Shown: piece after piece, positions 21,241 through 32,724 of the stretch | Layout of the letters: the number at the start of each line of letters is the position of its first letter | Numbering within the stretch: the first letter of the stretch is position 1 | NCBI GenBank assembly: GCA_024362935.1 | Contig: JANCRA010000126.1 | Coordinates: 843,519 to 907,518 of the forward strand | Direction: 5' to 3' | Source of the DNA: Setophaga petechia | Lineage: Eukaryota; Chordata; Aves; Passeriformes; Parulidae | Length of the DNA: 64,000 nucleotides | Notes under the pieces: model-generated | Seen by the model: only the letters and a program-made list of their open reading frames with translations | Database searches by the model: none | Told to the model about the DNA's origin: nothing | Program-made: the position numbers and the translations under genes

Positions 21241-21699
21241 CCGCGCGGCGGGGCAGCGGCCGCCCGTGAGTTTCCCGGGGAGGGTCCCGGGGGGTCGCGG
21301 TCACATGGCCCGGGAGGGGGGGGGCTCAGGGTGAGGCTGGGGGGGCTCGGGGGTCCCAGGGTGCGCTCGGGGGTCTCGGGAACTGCCGGAGTCCCGGGGG
21401 GGGACACCCGTGGCAGCGGCGGGTCCGGGGCTCCGGCGGGAGGGAGCCGGTGCCGGGGCGCACGGGGGCCACTGCGAACCCCCCGAGGCGCGGCCGGCAC
21501 CGGAGAGCCGGGACCGCCGGGAGCTGCCGCGGGAGCCGCCGGGCCCGGTGGCCCCGGGGCCGTTCCTGGTTCCCGGGGCTGTTCCCGGCTGATGCGGTGA
21601 TTCCGCGCCACGGCTCCTCCCGAGCCCCAGGGCTATTCCTGACTGCCAAGGCGAGACTGCCGGGGCTGTTCCCAGCGCCCGGGGCCATTCCTGGAGGAT

Positions 21700-22095
21700 G
21701 CTGTGCCGGGGCTGTTCTCGGCTCCCGGGGCTATTTCCAGTTCTCGGGGCTATTCCCGGTTCTCGGGGCTATTCCCGGTTCTCCCGGGGCTATTCCCGGC
21801 GCTCCCGGGGCTATTCCCGGCTCTCCCGGGGCTATTCTCGGTTCTCCCGGAGCTATTCCCGGTTCCCGGGGCTATTTCCAGTTCTCGGGGCTATTCCCGG
21901 TTCTCGGGGCTATTCCCGGCTCTCCTGGGGCTATTCCCGGTTCTCGCGGCTATTCCCGGTTTTCTCGGGGCTATTCCCGGTTCTCGCGGCTATTCCCGGT
22001 TTTCTCGGGGCTATTCCCGGTTCCCCCGGGGCTATTCCCGGTTCTCGGGGCTATTCCCGGCTCTCGGGACTATTCCCGGTTCCCGGGGCCGTTTC
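21700..22095. repeat. 18-19 bp CGGGGCTATTCCCGGTTCT array
   Basis: About twenty copies in the probable 5' intron of the large zinc-finger gene. A second small array (CCCATCCCATTAT words) follows at 22150-22235. Confidence 0.9.
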
Positions 22096-22239
22096 CAGCT
22101 GGACAAGCCGATGCTGTGGCGGGGCCATTCCCTGCTACCGTTCCCGCTCGCTCCCATCCCATCATCCCATCCCATTATCCCATCCCATTATCCCATCCCA
22201 TTATCCCATCCCATTATCCCATCCTATCCGAGCCCATCC

Positions 22240-22660
22240 GATCCATCCCATCCCGAACTACAACTCCCAGCGCTCCCGGCTCTCGCCGTTCACAGCCGGA
22301 TCCGGCCCCGCTCGGCGCCTTCCGCACCCCAAATTCCGGGGGGAGGAGGAGGAGGAGGAGGAGGAGGAGGAGGACGGGGGGGCCGAGGCCGCCGGAGCCG
22401 CTCGGGACTGCCGCGCTCCTCGGGCCCGGTTCGGTGCCGCCGCCCCTCCCGCCCCATCCCCGCCCCATCCCCGCTCTCAGCGCGGCTCTCCCGCTCTCGC
22501 AGGACCCGCCGCGGCCATTTGAGGGACTCGGTGGCGGAAGGAGGCCGGGAGGAGGCCGGGCAGAGGCCGGGGCAGGGCCGGGGAGCCGCGGGAAGGAGCC
22601 CGGAGGGGCCGCAGGGCCCGGCAAGGGGCAGCGATGTCGGCGGGGGGAGCGCCCCAGGTA
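22240..22660 (+). promoter_or_regulatory. CpG island around the start-codon exon of the large zinc-finger gene
   Basis: CpG-dense sequence with a GAG repeat (22342-22373) and an acceptor (CTCTCGCAG ending at 22502) before the ATG-bearing exon. The first exon of this gene may lie at the CRE cluster or here; both are plausible promoters. Confidence 0.5.
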
Positions 22661-25600
22661 CGCGGAGGGTTCGGGGGCGCTCCCGGGGGATCCCCGCTCC
22701 TGCTCCACCCGCGGCCTTCGGGGCATTCCGGGGGCATCGCCGGGGCTTTTCCGAGGGGTTTTTTCCCAAGCCCTGGAGCCCCCCGGGAGTTTCTCCGGGG
22801 AATCGGCGGATTGGGGACCGGACCCCCTCCCGGCTCTGCCTCCGCCGGGCTGCGGGGGCTTGGGGACGCGGGAGGGACCCGGGAGGGCACGGGGGACCGG
22901 GGGGGTTCAGTGTCCCCGGAGAGGCAGGGCTGGCTCCTCGGGACCGGTTCCTCCCTCGGGGCGGGTCCCTGCTGGAAAAGGAACTGGTTTGGGGGGTGGG
23001 CGGTGGGGATGGGGGGGACAGGGAGCTGGGCTGGGGGTCAGGGGGTCTGGTCTGGGCAGCAGGGCTGGGCATCTCTTGTGGGGGAACAGGGATCTTGTTT
23101 GGGGAGAAGGGATCTGCTGGGGAAGCAGGGATTTGGTTTGGGGAGGTGGGGGTGTAATTTGGGGAGCCGGGGTCTGGTTTGGGGGCCGGGGGTGTAATTT
23201 GGTGGAGCAGGGTTCTGGTTTGGGGAGCAGGGCTGGACATCTCTTTTGGAGAAACAAGGATCTTGTTTGGGGAGCAGGGATGTGCTGGGGAAGCAGGGAT
23301 TTACTTTGGGGGGCTGGGGATGTAAGGGTCTGGTTTGGGGGGCGGGGTTGTAATTTGGGGGAGCAGGGATTTGGTTTGGGGGGCTGGGGATGTAATTTTG
23401 GGGGAGCAGGGGTCTGGTTTGGGGGGTGGGGGTGTAATTTTGGGGAGCAGGGGTCTGGTTTGGGGGGCGGGGGTGTAATTTTGGGGAGCAGGGGTCTGGT
23501 TTGAGGAGCGGGGATGGGACGGGGGCTCCATCCTGGAGTGAGAAACTTCATATTTGGGGTGCAGGAGTAGGGGCTCGATCCCTGTCCTTGGCTTGTGGGC
23601 AAACCCAGGGAAAGGTCCCCAAACACCCCCAAATGACCCCAAATGGCCCCAAAATGCCTCTGAGCCGCTGCCCCCTCCCCAGCCCGCCCACGCCCTGGAT
23701 CTGCTCCCGTACTCCCGGCTGAGCCCGGCGCCGCGGGCCGGATCCCAGCTGGATGCCGTCGGCGCCGAGATCCCCTCGGATCCCTGCACAGGTGAGGGGA
23801 GGAGAACACCTGGGGTGGGGGCTGGGGGGGGATTTTCCACACAGAACTCTCTGCATTTTTGTGGGAACTTTGAACTGGGATGATGAAAGCGTGCTGGGGA
23901 TTCCCGGGGCTGGGAGAGGCTGCAGGGAAATCCCAGAGCCCAGGAGGGCTCCATCCCAGTCCCTGCCCAGGATGGCTCCATCCCAGCCCCTGCCCAGGAT
24001 GGCTCCATCCCAACCCCTGCCCAGGACGGCTCCATCCCAACCCCTGCCCAGGATGGCACCTCCCAGCCCCTGCCCAGGATGGCTCCATCCCAGTCCCTGC
24101 CCAGGATGGCTCCATCCCAGTCCCTGCCCAGGATGGCACCGTCTCAACCCCAGCCCAGGGTGGCACCATCCCAACCCCTGCCCAGGATGGCTCCATCCCA
24201 GTCCTGCCCAGGATGGCACTGTCCCAACCCCTGCCCAGGGTGGCACCATCCCAACCCCTGCCCAGGACGGCTCCATCCCAACCCCAGCCCAGGATGGCAC
24301 CGTCCCAGCCCCTGCCCAGGATGGCACCGTCCCAGCCCCTGCCCAGGATGGCACCGTCCCAGCCCCTGCCCAGGATGGCACCGTCCCAACCCCTGCCCAG
24401 GATGGCACCATCCCAGCCCCAGCCCAGGATGGCTCCATCCCAACCCCTGCCCAGGATGGCTCCATCCCAACCCCTGCCCAGGATGGCACCGTCCCAACCC
24501 CTGCCCAGGATGTCACTGTCCCAGTCCTCCCCAGGATGGCACCGTCCCAACCCCTGCCCAGGACGGCTCCATCCCAACCCCAGCCCAGGATGGCACCTCC
24601 CAGCCCCTGCCCAGGATGGCACCGTCCCAACCCCTGCCCAGGATGGCTCCATCCCAGTCCTGCCCAGGATGGCACTGTCCCAGCCCCTGCCCAGGATGGC
24701 TCCATCCCAGTCCTGCCCAGGATGTCACTGTCCCAGTCCTGCCCAGGATGGCTCCATCCCAGTCCTGCCCAGGATGGCACCATCCCAGCTCACCTGGAGC
24801 CGGTTCCCGAGCAGTGGCTCCGTGCCCGGTGCCCGAGCCCGTTTCTCCCGGGATCAGCCCGGTGCCAGGCGTGCCCCGTGTCCCCCCAGGGTACCGGTTC
24901 TTTAAGCCGGGGGGTTTGTTCGGGATGAAGCCGCCGGAGGAGCCGTTCGGAGCCGCCAGAACGGGCCCGGAGGAGTCCAAGGCCCTGGGCAGCCCCTGCG
25001 CTGGTGAGTGTGGGACTGGGGGAGCACTGGGAGTGGGGGCTCGGGGGAAAAGGCGGGCTGGCATTCTTTAGGGGCGTTCTGGGCCAGTTGAGAACATTTA
25101 GGGGCCAGTTAGGGGCTGCTCTGAGCCAGCTTAGAGACCTTTTTCAGCCATTTTGGGTCAGTTTTCAGCCATTTTGGCGCCATCCTGGGCCAGTTCACAG
25201 CCGTTCATGACCAATTTGTGGTAATACTGAACAGTTTGTGGTCATTGCAGGCCAGTTTTGAGAGGCAGTTTCGGCCATTTTAGACCAGTTTTTGCCATTC
25301 TAAGCCAGTTTAGACAATTTTGGACCTGGGTGTCACAAACTGGGGGTTTGGGATGTCACACACCAGGAGAGGCTTGGGGAGTTGAAGCTCTGTGGGGTGT
25401 CCCATGTCCCCATGGTTCGGCACTGAGGGCCCCCACGGTTCAGAGGGGCTGGGCCCGGGTCCTCCCCACTCGGGACAGCCCGGAACTCTCCGGGAGCCGG
25501 GCTGACCCCGGGCTCTCTCCGGTGCAGTGGAGCCCGGGCGGGTGAGCAAGGTGGAGCCCGAGGAGAAGCCCGGGATTGGCGCCGGCTCCCTGGAGCTGTT

Positions 25601-28570
25601 CCCGGCCGCCGCGGGCGGCAGCTCCGGCCGCTGGTTCCCCGGCGGGCAGCGGGGCCCCGAGCCCCCCCGGGACCCCCCTGCCCCCCGCGCCGGCTGCTGG
25701 GGGGCCCAGGGGGGCGTCCCCGGCCCCTTCCGCTGCGCCCAGTGCGGGAAGGGCTTCCGGCAGAAGCAGAGCCTGGTGACGCACGAGCGCATCCACACCG
25801 GGGAGAAGCCGTTCCGCTGCGGGGACTGCGGCAAGAGCTTCAGCCAGCGGCCCAACCTGCTGACGCACCGGCGCGTGCACACGGGCGAGCGGCCCTTCCC
25901 CTGCGCCCAGTGCGGCAAGAGCTTCTCGCAGAAGGCCAACCTGCTGGCGCACCAGCGCATCCACGGCGCCCACCCCGAGGAGGGCAAGGCGCGGGCGCGG
26001 GCGCCGGCGCGGGGCTGCCCCGAGGACGCGCCCTTCGTGTGCCCCGAGTGCGGCAAGAGCTTCCGGCAGAAGCCCAACCTGATCACGCACCGGCGCATCC
26101 ACACGGGCGAGCGGCCCTTCTCCTGCTTCCTGTGCGGCCGCAGCTTCAACCAGAAAACCAACCTGGTGACGCACTACCGGGTGCACACAGGTGAGCGGCC
26201 CTTCGCCTGCGCCCAGTGCGGCAAGCGCTTCACCCAGAAAACCAACCTGGTCACGCACCAGAGCACCCACACCGACCTGCGCCCCTTCCCCTGCGCCCAG
26301 TGCCACAAGTGCTTCAAGGACAAGGTGTCCCTCAAGGCCCACCAGAAGACGCACGTCCCCCGCCAGCGCCGCTGCCCCCGCGCGCGGCCCGGCCCCCGCC
26401 GCGCCCTTCGGGGCCGCGCCCGCCCTGCTGCCCCCCGCGCCCGCCCCGCAGGACCCCGCGCCCTTCGCCCCGCTCCCGCCCGCCCCCAAGCTCCCCGAGG
26501 GCGCCGCCGAGCTGTTCCCGTGCCCCGACAAGGGCTTCCCCCCCCCGCCCCCGGCCGAGCCCTCCTTCCCCTGCGCCCACTGCGGCGACGGCTTCTGCCC
26601 CAAGGTGCCCCTGCTGCGGCCCCCCGAGGCGCCCGCCGCGCCCTTCGCCCCCGGCCCGCCCCTCCTGGGGCCCCTGGGGGCGCAGCCGGGGCCGGGCGAG
26701 GCCGCGCTGTCCCCGGAAAAGCCCTTCATCTGCAATCAGTGCGGCAACAGCTTCGGGCTCTGGCTCGCCCTCGTCGCCCACCAGAAGAGCCACGCGGGGC
26801 ACAAGCCGTGCCCCGGCGCCCCCCCCGCGGAGCCGGGCGCCGAGCAGCCCCCCGGGTCCCCGCCGGGGGCGCGGGCGGGCGAGGGCCGGCCCTGGCCGTG
26901 CCCCGAGTGCGGGCGGGGCCTGGCGCAGTGCGAGCGGGCGCCGCGGCACGGGCACGGCGCCGGCGGGCGCGGCCCCTTCCGCTGCGACACCTGCGGCAAG
27001 CGCTTCAGCCTCAAAACCAACCTGGCCACCCACCAGCGCATCCACACAGGTGAGCGGCCCTTCACCTGCGGCGTCTGCGGCCGCCGCTTCAACCAGAAGG
27101 GCAACCTGGTGACGCACTACCGGGTGCACACGGGCGAGCGCCCCTTCGCCTGCGCCCAGTGCGGGAAGCGCTTCGCCCAGAAGCCCAACCTGCTGGCACA
27201 CCAGAAGACGCACCTGGGCCGCCAGCCCTTCACCTGCCTCGAGTGCCCCAAGCGCTTCAAGAGCAAACTGTCCCTGCGGGTGCACCAGCGCGTGCACACC
27301 GGGACCCCCGGCGCGGCCCCCGGCGCCCTGGACCCCGCCGGGAGCCCCTTCCCCTGCGGGCTCTGCGGGGAGGCCTGCGCGGAGCACGGCGGGCTCCGGC
27401 CGGGCCACGGCGGCGCCGAGCGGCCCCACGCCTGCGCCGAGCAGCTGCACGGCTGCGCCAAGTGTCCCCACGGCTGCGCCGAGCGTCCCCACGGCTGCGC
27501 CGAGCGCGCCCACGGCTGCGCCGAGCGGCTCCACACCTGCGCCGAGCAGCGCCGCGCCTGCGCCGAGCATCCCCACGCCTGCGTGGAGCATCCTCACGGC
27601 TGCGCGGAGCATCCTCACGCCTGTACCGAGCATCCCCACGCCCATGCGGAGCATCCTCACGCCTGCGAGCGACCCCACGCCTGCGGGCAGCCGCAGCCGC
27701 AGCCCTGCGCCGAGCGGCCGCACCCCTGTGCCGAGTGTCCCCACCCCTGCGAGCAGCCCCACGCCTGCGCCAAGCGGCCCCACGCGTGCGAGCAGCCCCA
27801 CGCCTGCGCCGAGTGCCCCCGCGGCTGCGCCGAGCACCCTCGCGGCTGCGCCGAGCATCCCCACGGCTGCGCCGAGCGGCCCCACCCCTGCGCCGAGCGG
27901 CCCCCACGGCTGCCCCGAGCAGCCCCACGCGTGCCCCGAGTGTCCCCACGCGTGCTCCGAGTGTCCCCACGGCTGCGCCGCCGAGCGGCCCCACGCCTGC
28001 GCCGAGTGCGGGAAGCGCTTCCGGCAGAAGGTGAACCTGGCCGTGCACCTGCGGACGCACACCGGGGAGCGGCCGTTCCGCTGCGCCGACTGCGGCAAGG
28101 GCTTCAGCCAGAAGGCTCACCTGCTGCGGCACCGCCGCACCCACGGCGCCGGCCTGGCCGCCCCCTGCGCCGCCGCCGACCCCCTGGCCAAGGGCCCCGA
28201 GCCCCCCGCGCTGCTGCTGCCGCCCTGCTCCCGCGGGGCGCCCCCGGCACGCCCCGACAGCCCCTCGGGCGCCGCCGACATCCTCCTGCAGCTGATGCAG
28301 GACGAGCCCCCGCCCGGCCCGGGCGCCGCCCCGGCCCCGGTGCCCCCCTGTAAGTGCCCCGGGGGAGGCCCGAGCCCCCGGGCGCCGGGGCTGCCCCCGC
28401 CGTGCTGCTGCGCCGCCTGCCTGGCCCCCCGCCCTCCCGAGCCCCCGCGCGGGCAGCTCTGGGCCAAGGCCGGCGGCTGCGCCCGCGCCTTCGACGAGAA
28501 GAGAGTGCCGGGAGCGCCGGAGCGCGAGTGCGGCGAGGAGAAACCGGCCCCGTGCCCCGGCTGCCTGTGA
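22503..28570 (+). CDS. Large C2H2 zinc-finger protein, REPIN1/ZNF775-like by position
   Basis: Exons: 22503-22657 (ATG at 22634, MSAGGAPQ), 23683-23791 ([14 protein letters not shown]), 24890-25003 ([20 protein letters not shown]) and 25528-28570. Phases agree. Exon 4 needs one base fewer at two C runs (around 26373-26377 and at 27901-27905). With both corrections the length is exactly 1,096 codons including the stop. Seven fingers ([11 protein letters not shown] to [14 protein letters not shown]) begin near residue 150. A Pro/Ala linker with degenerate fingers follows, then fingers such as [44 protein letters not shown] and [12 protein letters not shown] Cys/His heptapeptide array comes next, then two fingers ([34 protein letters not shown]) and a Cys-rich tail. 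No KRAB or SCAN domain is seen. Its place between RARRES2 and AOC1 suggests REPIN1 or ZNF775, but finger sequences do not settle it. Presumed nuclear DNA-binding protein. Confidence 0.85.
22980..23520. repeat. GGTTTGGGGAGCAGGG array in the first coding intron
   Basis: Degenerate units of about 19-40 bp (TGGTTTGGGG, GTGTAATTTTGGGGAGCAGG). Plus strand is G/T-rich. Confidence 0.8.
23935..24790. repeat. 27-bp minisatellite in the second coding intron
   Basis: About 31 copies of a 27-bp unit (GATGGCTCCATCCCAGCCCC followed by TGCCCAG), with GATGGCACCGTCCCA variants. The period is a multiple of three and the array is open in several frames, but it lies between a clear donor (23792) and acceptor (24889), so it is intronic. 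Confidence 0.9.
25004..25527. other. Third coding intron, repeat-poor
   Basis: Contains loosely related GGCCAGTTT/CCATTTT words (25080-25330) but otherwise ordinary intron sequence ending in CTCTCTCCGGTGCAG. No further feature seen. Confidence 0.6.
27418..28005 (+). repeat. 21-bp coding array: (ERPHGCA)n Cys/His heptapeptides
   Basis: About 28 units inside exon 4 of the large zinc-finger gene. The consensus is E-(R/H/Q/C)-P-H-(G/A)-C-A, with a few six-residue units and one diverged segment (GQPQPQPC). The last unit runs directly into [13 protein letters not shown], the start of a normal C2H2 finger, so the array probably grew by tandem duplication of that finger's linker and first cysteine. 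One extra C at 27901-27905 shifts the frame within the array. Confidence 0.85.
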
Positions 28571-29800
28571 GCCCCCCCGGCCGCCTGCGACCCCCGCGCT
28601 GGGACCTGCGCTGAGACCCCCCCACCAGGACCCCCACCCTGCCCCGGCCGCCTGTGATCCCCCACACCGGAACCCCCAGTGAGACGCCCCCAGCAAGGAC
28701 CGGCCCTCGGCTCGTGGGGTCACCCACGGCGAGCCTGGAGGAGATGGAGCCCAGGGGACAGAGCCAGAACACGGAGCCCAGGGGACAGAGCCAGAACATG
28801 GAGCCCAGGGGACAGAGCCAGAACATGGAGCCCAGGGGACAGAGCCAGAACATGGAGCCCAGGGGACAGTCAATGAGATGGAGCCAGAGGGGACAGAGCC
28901 GAAAGGATGGAGCCAAGGGCACAGAGCCAAAGGGATGGAACTGAGGGGACACAGCCAAAGGGACAGAGCTGAGGGCTCGGTGCCAAGGTGACACTGCCAG
29001 CCACATTCAGCACTGGGACATGGAGCAGCCTCCAGCCGAGGCCGTGGGCAGGGCAGTGCCAGGCTGGGACATGGCACGTTGCTGGCTTGGGAAGACACCA
29101 AAGGGCTGGAGGAGCCAGCGCTGGGGCCGGATCTGCCCTGTGGGCTGCAGCCACGCAGACCAGGAAGAGCTGGGCACAGTGGAGCTGCATCCACTGGAGC
29201 CAGACTTGGGACAAGAGGGGCCCTCAAGGGCTCCCTCTGCTTCCAGAACCTTCCAGCCTGTTCCGGACTGGATTCCCTAAGGACACGCTGTGGTGGGAGG
29301 CTGGGGCTTGGGGTCCCCAGTGCAGCTCCATGCGGGGGGAAGCTGGGAGCACGCTGGGCAAACAGCCAGGAAAGAAAAAGGACCTGGAAGGGCTCAGCTC
29401 TGCTTCCAGAAGGGCCCGGAGGCGCCTCCGGTGCCGGGGGGATGGGGGGCAGCTTGTGCTTCTGCTTGCTCTGGGGAACCGCGCGCTTTGGGATCGATAC
29501 TCCGGGTGTGGGAAGGGTGGCGCCGGGCTGGCCGGGTGGTGCTGGGGGGCTCGGGGGCTTGGCTGGGCTTTGTGTGGCCTCTCCCCGTCCCCCCGGTGTG
29601 ACAGAGCCGGGGATGCACGGTCTGGGCGGAGCTGCGGCCACAGACCCCGCTGGGAGCTGCCGTTGCTTCGTCCCAAAGGGAACCGAGCCCGGGACAGCCG
29701 CCCCCGAGCCCCGGCTGGGCAGGGGGTCCCGCCCCGCTCCCCTTCCCCAGCTCTGCTCTCTGCAATTCTATTTTTTGAGGTTATTTAAAATAAAAGCTTC
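28571..29800 (+). other. 3' UTR of the large zinc-finger gene
   Basis: Positions 28740-28870 hold about five copies of a 27-bp unit (GGAGCCCAGGGGACAGAGCC plus AGAACAT). The rest is repeat-poor. AATAAA at 29789-29794, in TTTAAAATAAAAGC, is the likely polyadenylation signal. Confidence 0.65.
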
Positions 29801-29914
29801 AGATGGCTCCGGGGCTCCAGGTGCTCTCTCTGGGACTGGGTCAGGGGGGACGGGGGTCTCTCTGCAGTCCCGGGAAAGGCTCTGACCATGGCCGAGGGAG
29901 CTCCAGGACACTGC

Positions 29915-30845
29915 CAGTGCCAGTGCCAGAGCCAGTGCCAGACCCAGTGCCAGTGCCAGAGCCAGTGCCAGTGCCAGAGCCAGTGCCAGTGCCTTCCAGT
30001 GTGCTCTGTCACCACCAAACCTCACCTGGACCCCAGGTGAGAGCTCAGCATTAGGGTGGCCGACCCCAGGGTCACTGTCACATCCACGGGGGTGGCCCCA
30101 ACACTCCCGGTGCTCCCTGGGGACAGATGGGGAGGGGTCTCACACCGGGACTGTCACTGGGGGGGACCCACTGGGACACGGACCCCCTGTGCCACTGGCC
30201 AGGTGTGTGGCTGTGCTCTGGCTGGGGACACGCGGTGCCACCCGGGTGGGTTCTGGGGGGTTTGGGCACAGGGGCTGCAGGACCCGCGGGTGTCCCTGTC
30301 CTGGGGCGGACACGCGGTTGGGACCCTCCGGCGTCCCGTGCGGGGCTCCCGCATCCCGGGGGTCGCCAGGCCGGTCCCTCGGGGTTTGGGGGGCCCATTC
30401 GGACGGGGCCGTGTCCCGAGGGGCCCCGTTTGGGGCGGGGGTGACGCTGCCGGGTGGGCGAGCGGGGCCGGATCCCGGCACCCACCGGGCACGGGCAAAG
30501 AGCCGATCCCGGCACCCACCGGGTACGGGAAGGGGCCGGATCCTGGTACCAACTGGGCAAGGAGCCGATCCCGACACCCACCGGGTACGGGAAGGAGCCG
30601 GATCCCGGCACCCACCGGGCACGGGAAGGAGCCGGATCCCGGTACCAACTGGGCAAGGAGCCGATCCCGACACCCACCGGGTACGGGAAGGAGCCGGATC
30701 CCGGCACACACCGGGCACGGGAAGGGGCCGGATCCCGGTACCAACTGGGCAAGGAGCCGATCCCGACACCCACCGGGTACGGGAAGGAGCCGGATCCCGG
30801 CACCCACCGGGCACGGGAAGGAGCCGGATCCCGGTACCCACCGCA
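29915..30845. repeat. Intergenic arrays upstream of the KRAB gene
   Basis: Positions 29915-30000 hold a 6/12-bp array of AGTGCC and AGAGCC words. Positions 30460-30845 hold a higher-order repeat of about 95 bp (three copies) built from GGATCCCGGCACCCACCGGG, ACGGGAAGGAGCC and GGTACCAACTGGGCAAGG sub-units. Positions 30000-30460 show no gene. Confidence 0.85.
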
Positions 30846-31130
30846 CCGGCAGAGCCGCCCCTCGCCGGGCCCCCCGTGCCCCCGAGCCCCGGTTCCGGCG
30901 CTCTCTCCCCCGCCGGTGCCTCCCCCCGGCCCGGCCCCTTCCGCCGCCGCCGCCATCGGCCCCGCCCGGCCATGCAGCGGGTGAGCCCGGGCCGTGCCCG
31001 GGGCGCGCCGGGGGCGGGGGGGCTCCGGGGGGCCCTGCGGAGGGCTGGGGGGTGCCGGGGCTGCCCCGGTCGGGATTAGCGGGGTCGGGCCCGCAGAGCC
31101 CGGGGGACCCCGCGGGGAGCGCAGCGAGGC
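30845..31130 (+). promoter_or_regulatory. CpG island promoter of the KRAB zinc-finger gene
   Basis: Dense CpG, with CCGCCGCCGCCGCCATC just before the first coding exon (ATG 30972). No TATA box seen. Confidence 0.6.
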
Positions 31131-32684
31131 CCCCCCTGAGCCCCCCGCTGTCCCTGCCAGGGGGGGACCCCCGAGGTGACATTCGAGGAGGTGGCCGTGC
31201 ACTTCTCCCCCGAGGAGTGGGCGCAGCTGGCGCCCTGGCAGCGGGCGCTGCACCGACAGGTCATGTGCGACAACTACGAGATGGTGGCCAGCCTGGGTGA
31301 GGGACGGGGAGTGGGGCTGGGGTGACAGGGGGCTGAGGGTGACACGGGCCGGGGGTGACACGGGCAGGGGTTACACGGGCTGGGGTGACACGGGCTGGGG
31401 GTGCCACAGGATGGGGGTGCCACGGGCTGAGGGTGCCATGGGGATGGGGGTGTCATGGGCAGGGGATGGCCAGGGCTGGGGGTGCCATGGGGCAGAGGGT
31501 GCCACGGGCTGGGGGTGCCACTGGCCTGGGGGTGCCATGGGGCTGGGGGTGTCATGGGCAGGGGGTGCCCAGGGCTGGTGGTGACGCGGAGCTGGGGGTG
31601 ACACGGGCAGGAGGTGCAATGGGGCTGAGGGTGCCATGGGCCGGGGGTGCCCAGGGCAGGGGGTGCCCAGGGCAGGGAGTGCCCAGGCTGGGGGTGCCAT
31701 GGGTTTGGGGGCACTGAGGGTCCTCTCTCCGTCATAGACCCCAACTCCAAGTTTCCCCACATGAAGGAGGAGTCACCCGGGGGGGCTCCCTGCGCTGGGG
31801 GGCACAGCGGAGACAGCAACAGCACCGACACCACCGGCAGCTGTGAGTGACAGGGACACCCCGCGGGGACACCCTGGGGGCTGGGGGGTCGCTGCGGGAC
31901 CAGGGGCTGGCCCTGGCCAGAGCCCCTGTGTGACACCCCCGGGCTGGGCCGGGCTGGGAGCCCCACGGGCGGTCGCGGGGCCGGCGGTGGGTCCGGGACT
32001 CCCCCACGGTGACCCCGTGTCCCCAGCAGGTGCCGGGAGCGGTTCTGACACCAAGGATGGCACCGGGGGACGCTGGCGCTCGGGCTCCGGTGTGCCCCGC
32101 TCGGGCAGCCGTGCCACCGAGCGGGGGGGCTGTGCCAGGGCCCTGCCCCGGCCGGGGCCGGCGGCCTCGGGGCTCCTCAGCGGCGGCAGCGGCGGGGCCG
32201 AGGCGCCCCCGGGCCGGCCGTACCTGTGCGGCACCTGCGGCAAATCCTTCCGGCACCGCCGCAGCCTCCTGGCGCACAAGAAGCTGCGCCGGGGGAACCG
32301 GGCCCGGCACGGCTGCTCCGAGTGCGGCCGCAGCTTCTGCCTGCACGGGGACCTCCTGCGGCACCGCCACTCGCACCGGGCGGCGGGCACGGCCGGGGAG
32401 CCGCCCTTCGAGTGCGGGCGCTGCGGGAAGAGCTTCAGCTGGAGGGAGAGCCTGGAGCTGCACCTGCGGCAGCACCGCGCCCTGCCGTGCCCCGAGTGCG
32501 GCCGCGTGTTCCAGCACCGCGGGCACCTCCGGCTGCACCGCCGGGGCCACTCCCGCCAGCGCCCCTTCCCCTGCGCCCGCTGCGGCCGCGCCTTCGCATC
32601 GCGGGCCAACCTCCGCTCCCACCGCAGGACCCGCCGGCAGTGCCGGGCCCGCGGCGACGGGGACAGGGACAGGGACAGGGACAC

Positions 32685-32724
<40 letters not shown>

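Noticed and set aside
23935..24790. The 27-bp array as part of the zinc-finger coding sequence
   Set aside because: It is bracketed by a clear donor (23792) and acceptor (24889) whose phases match, so it is intronic.
26332..29641. Long antisense frames opposite the large zinc-finger gene
   Set aside because: Same cause: high GC3 removes stops on the reverse strand; no recognisable protein.
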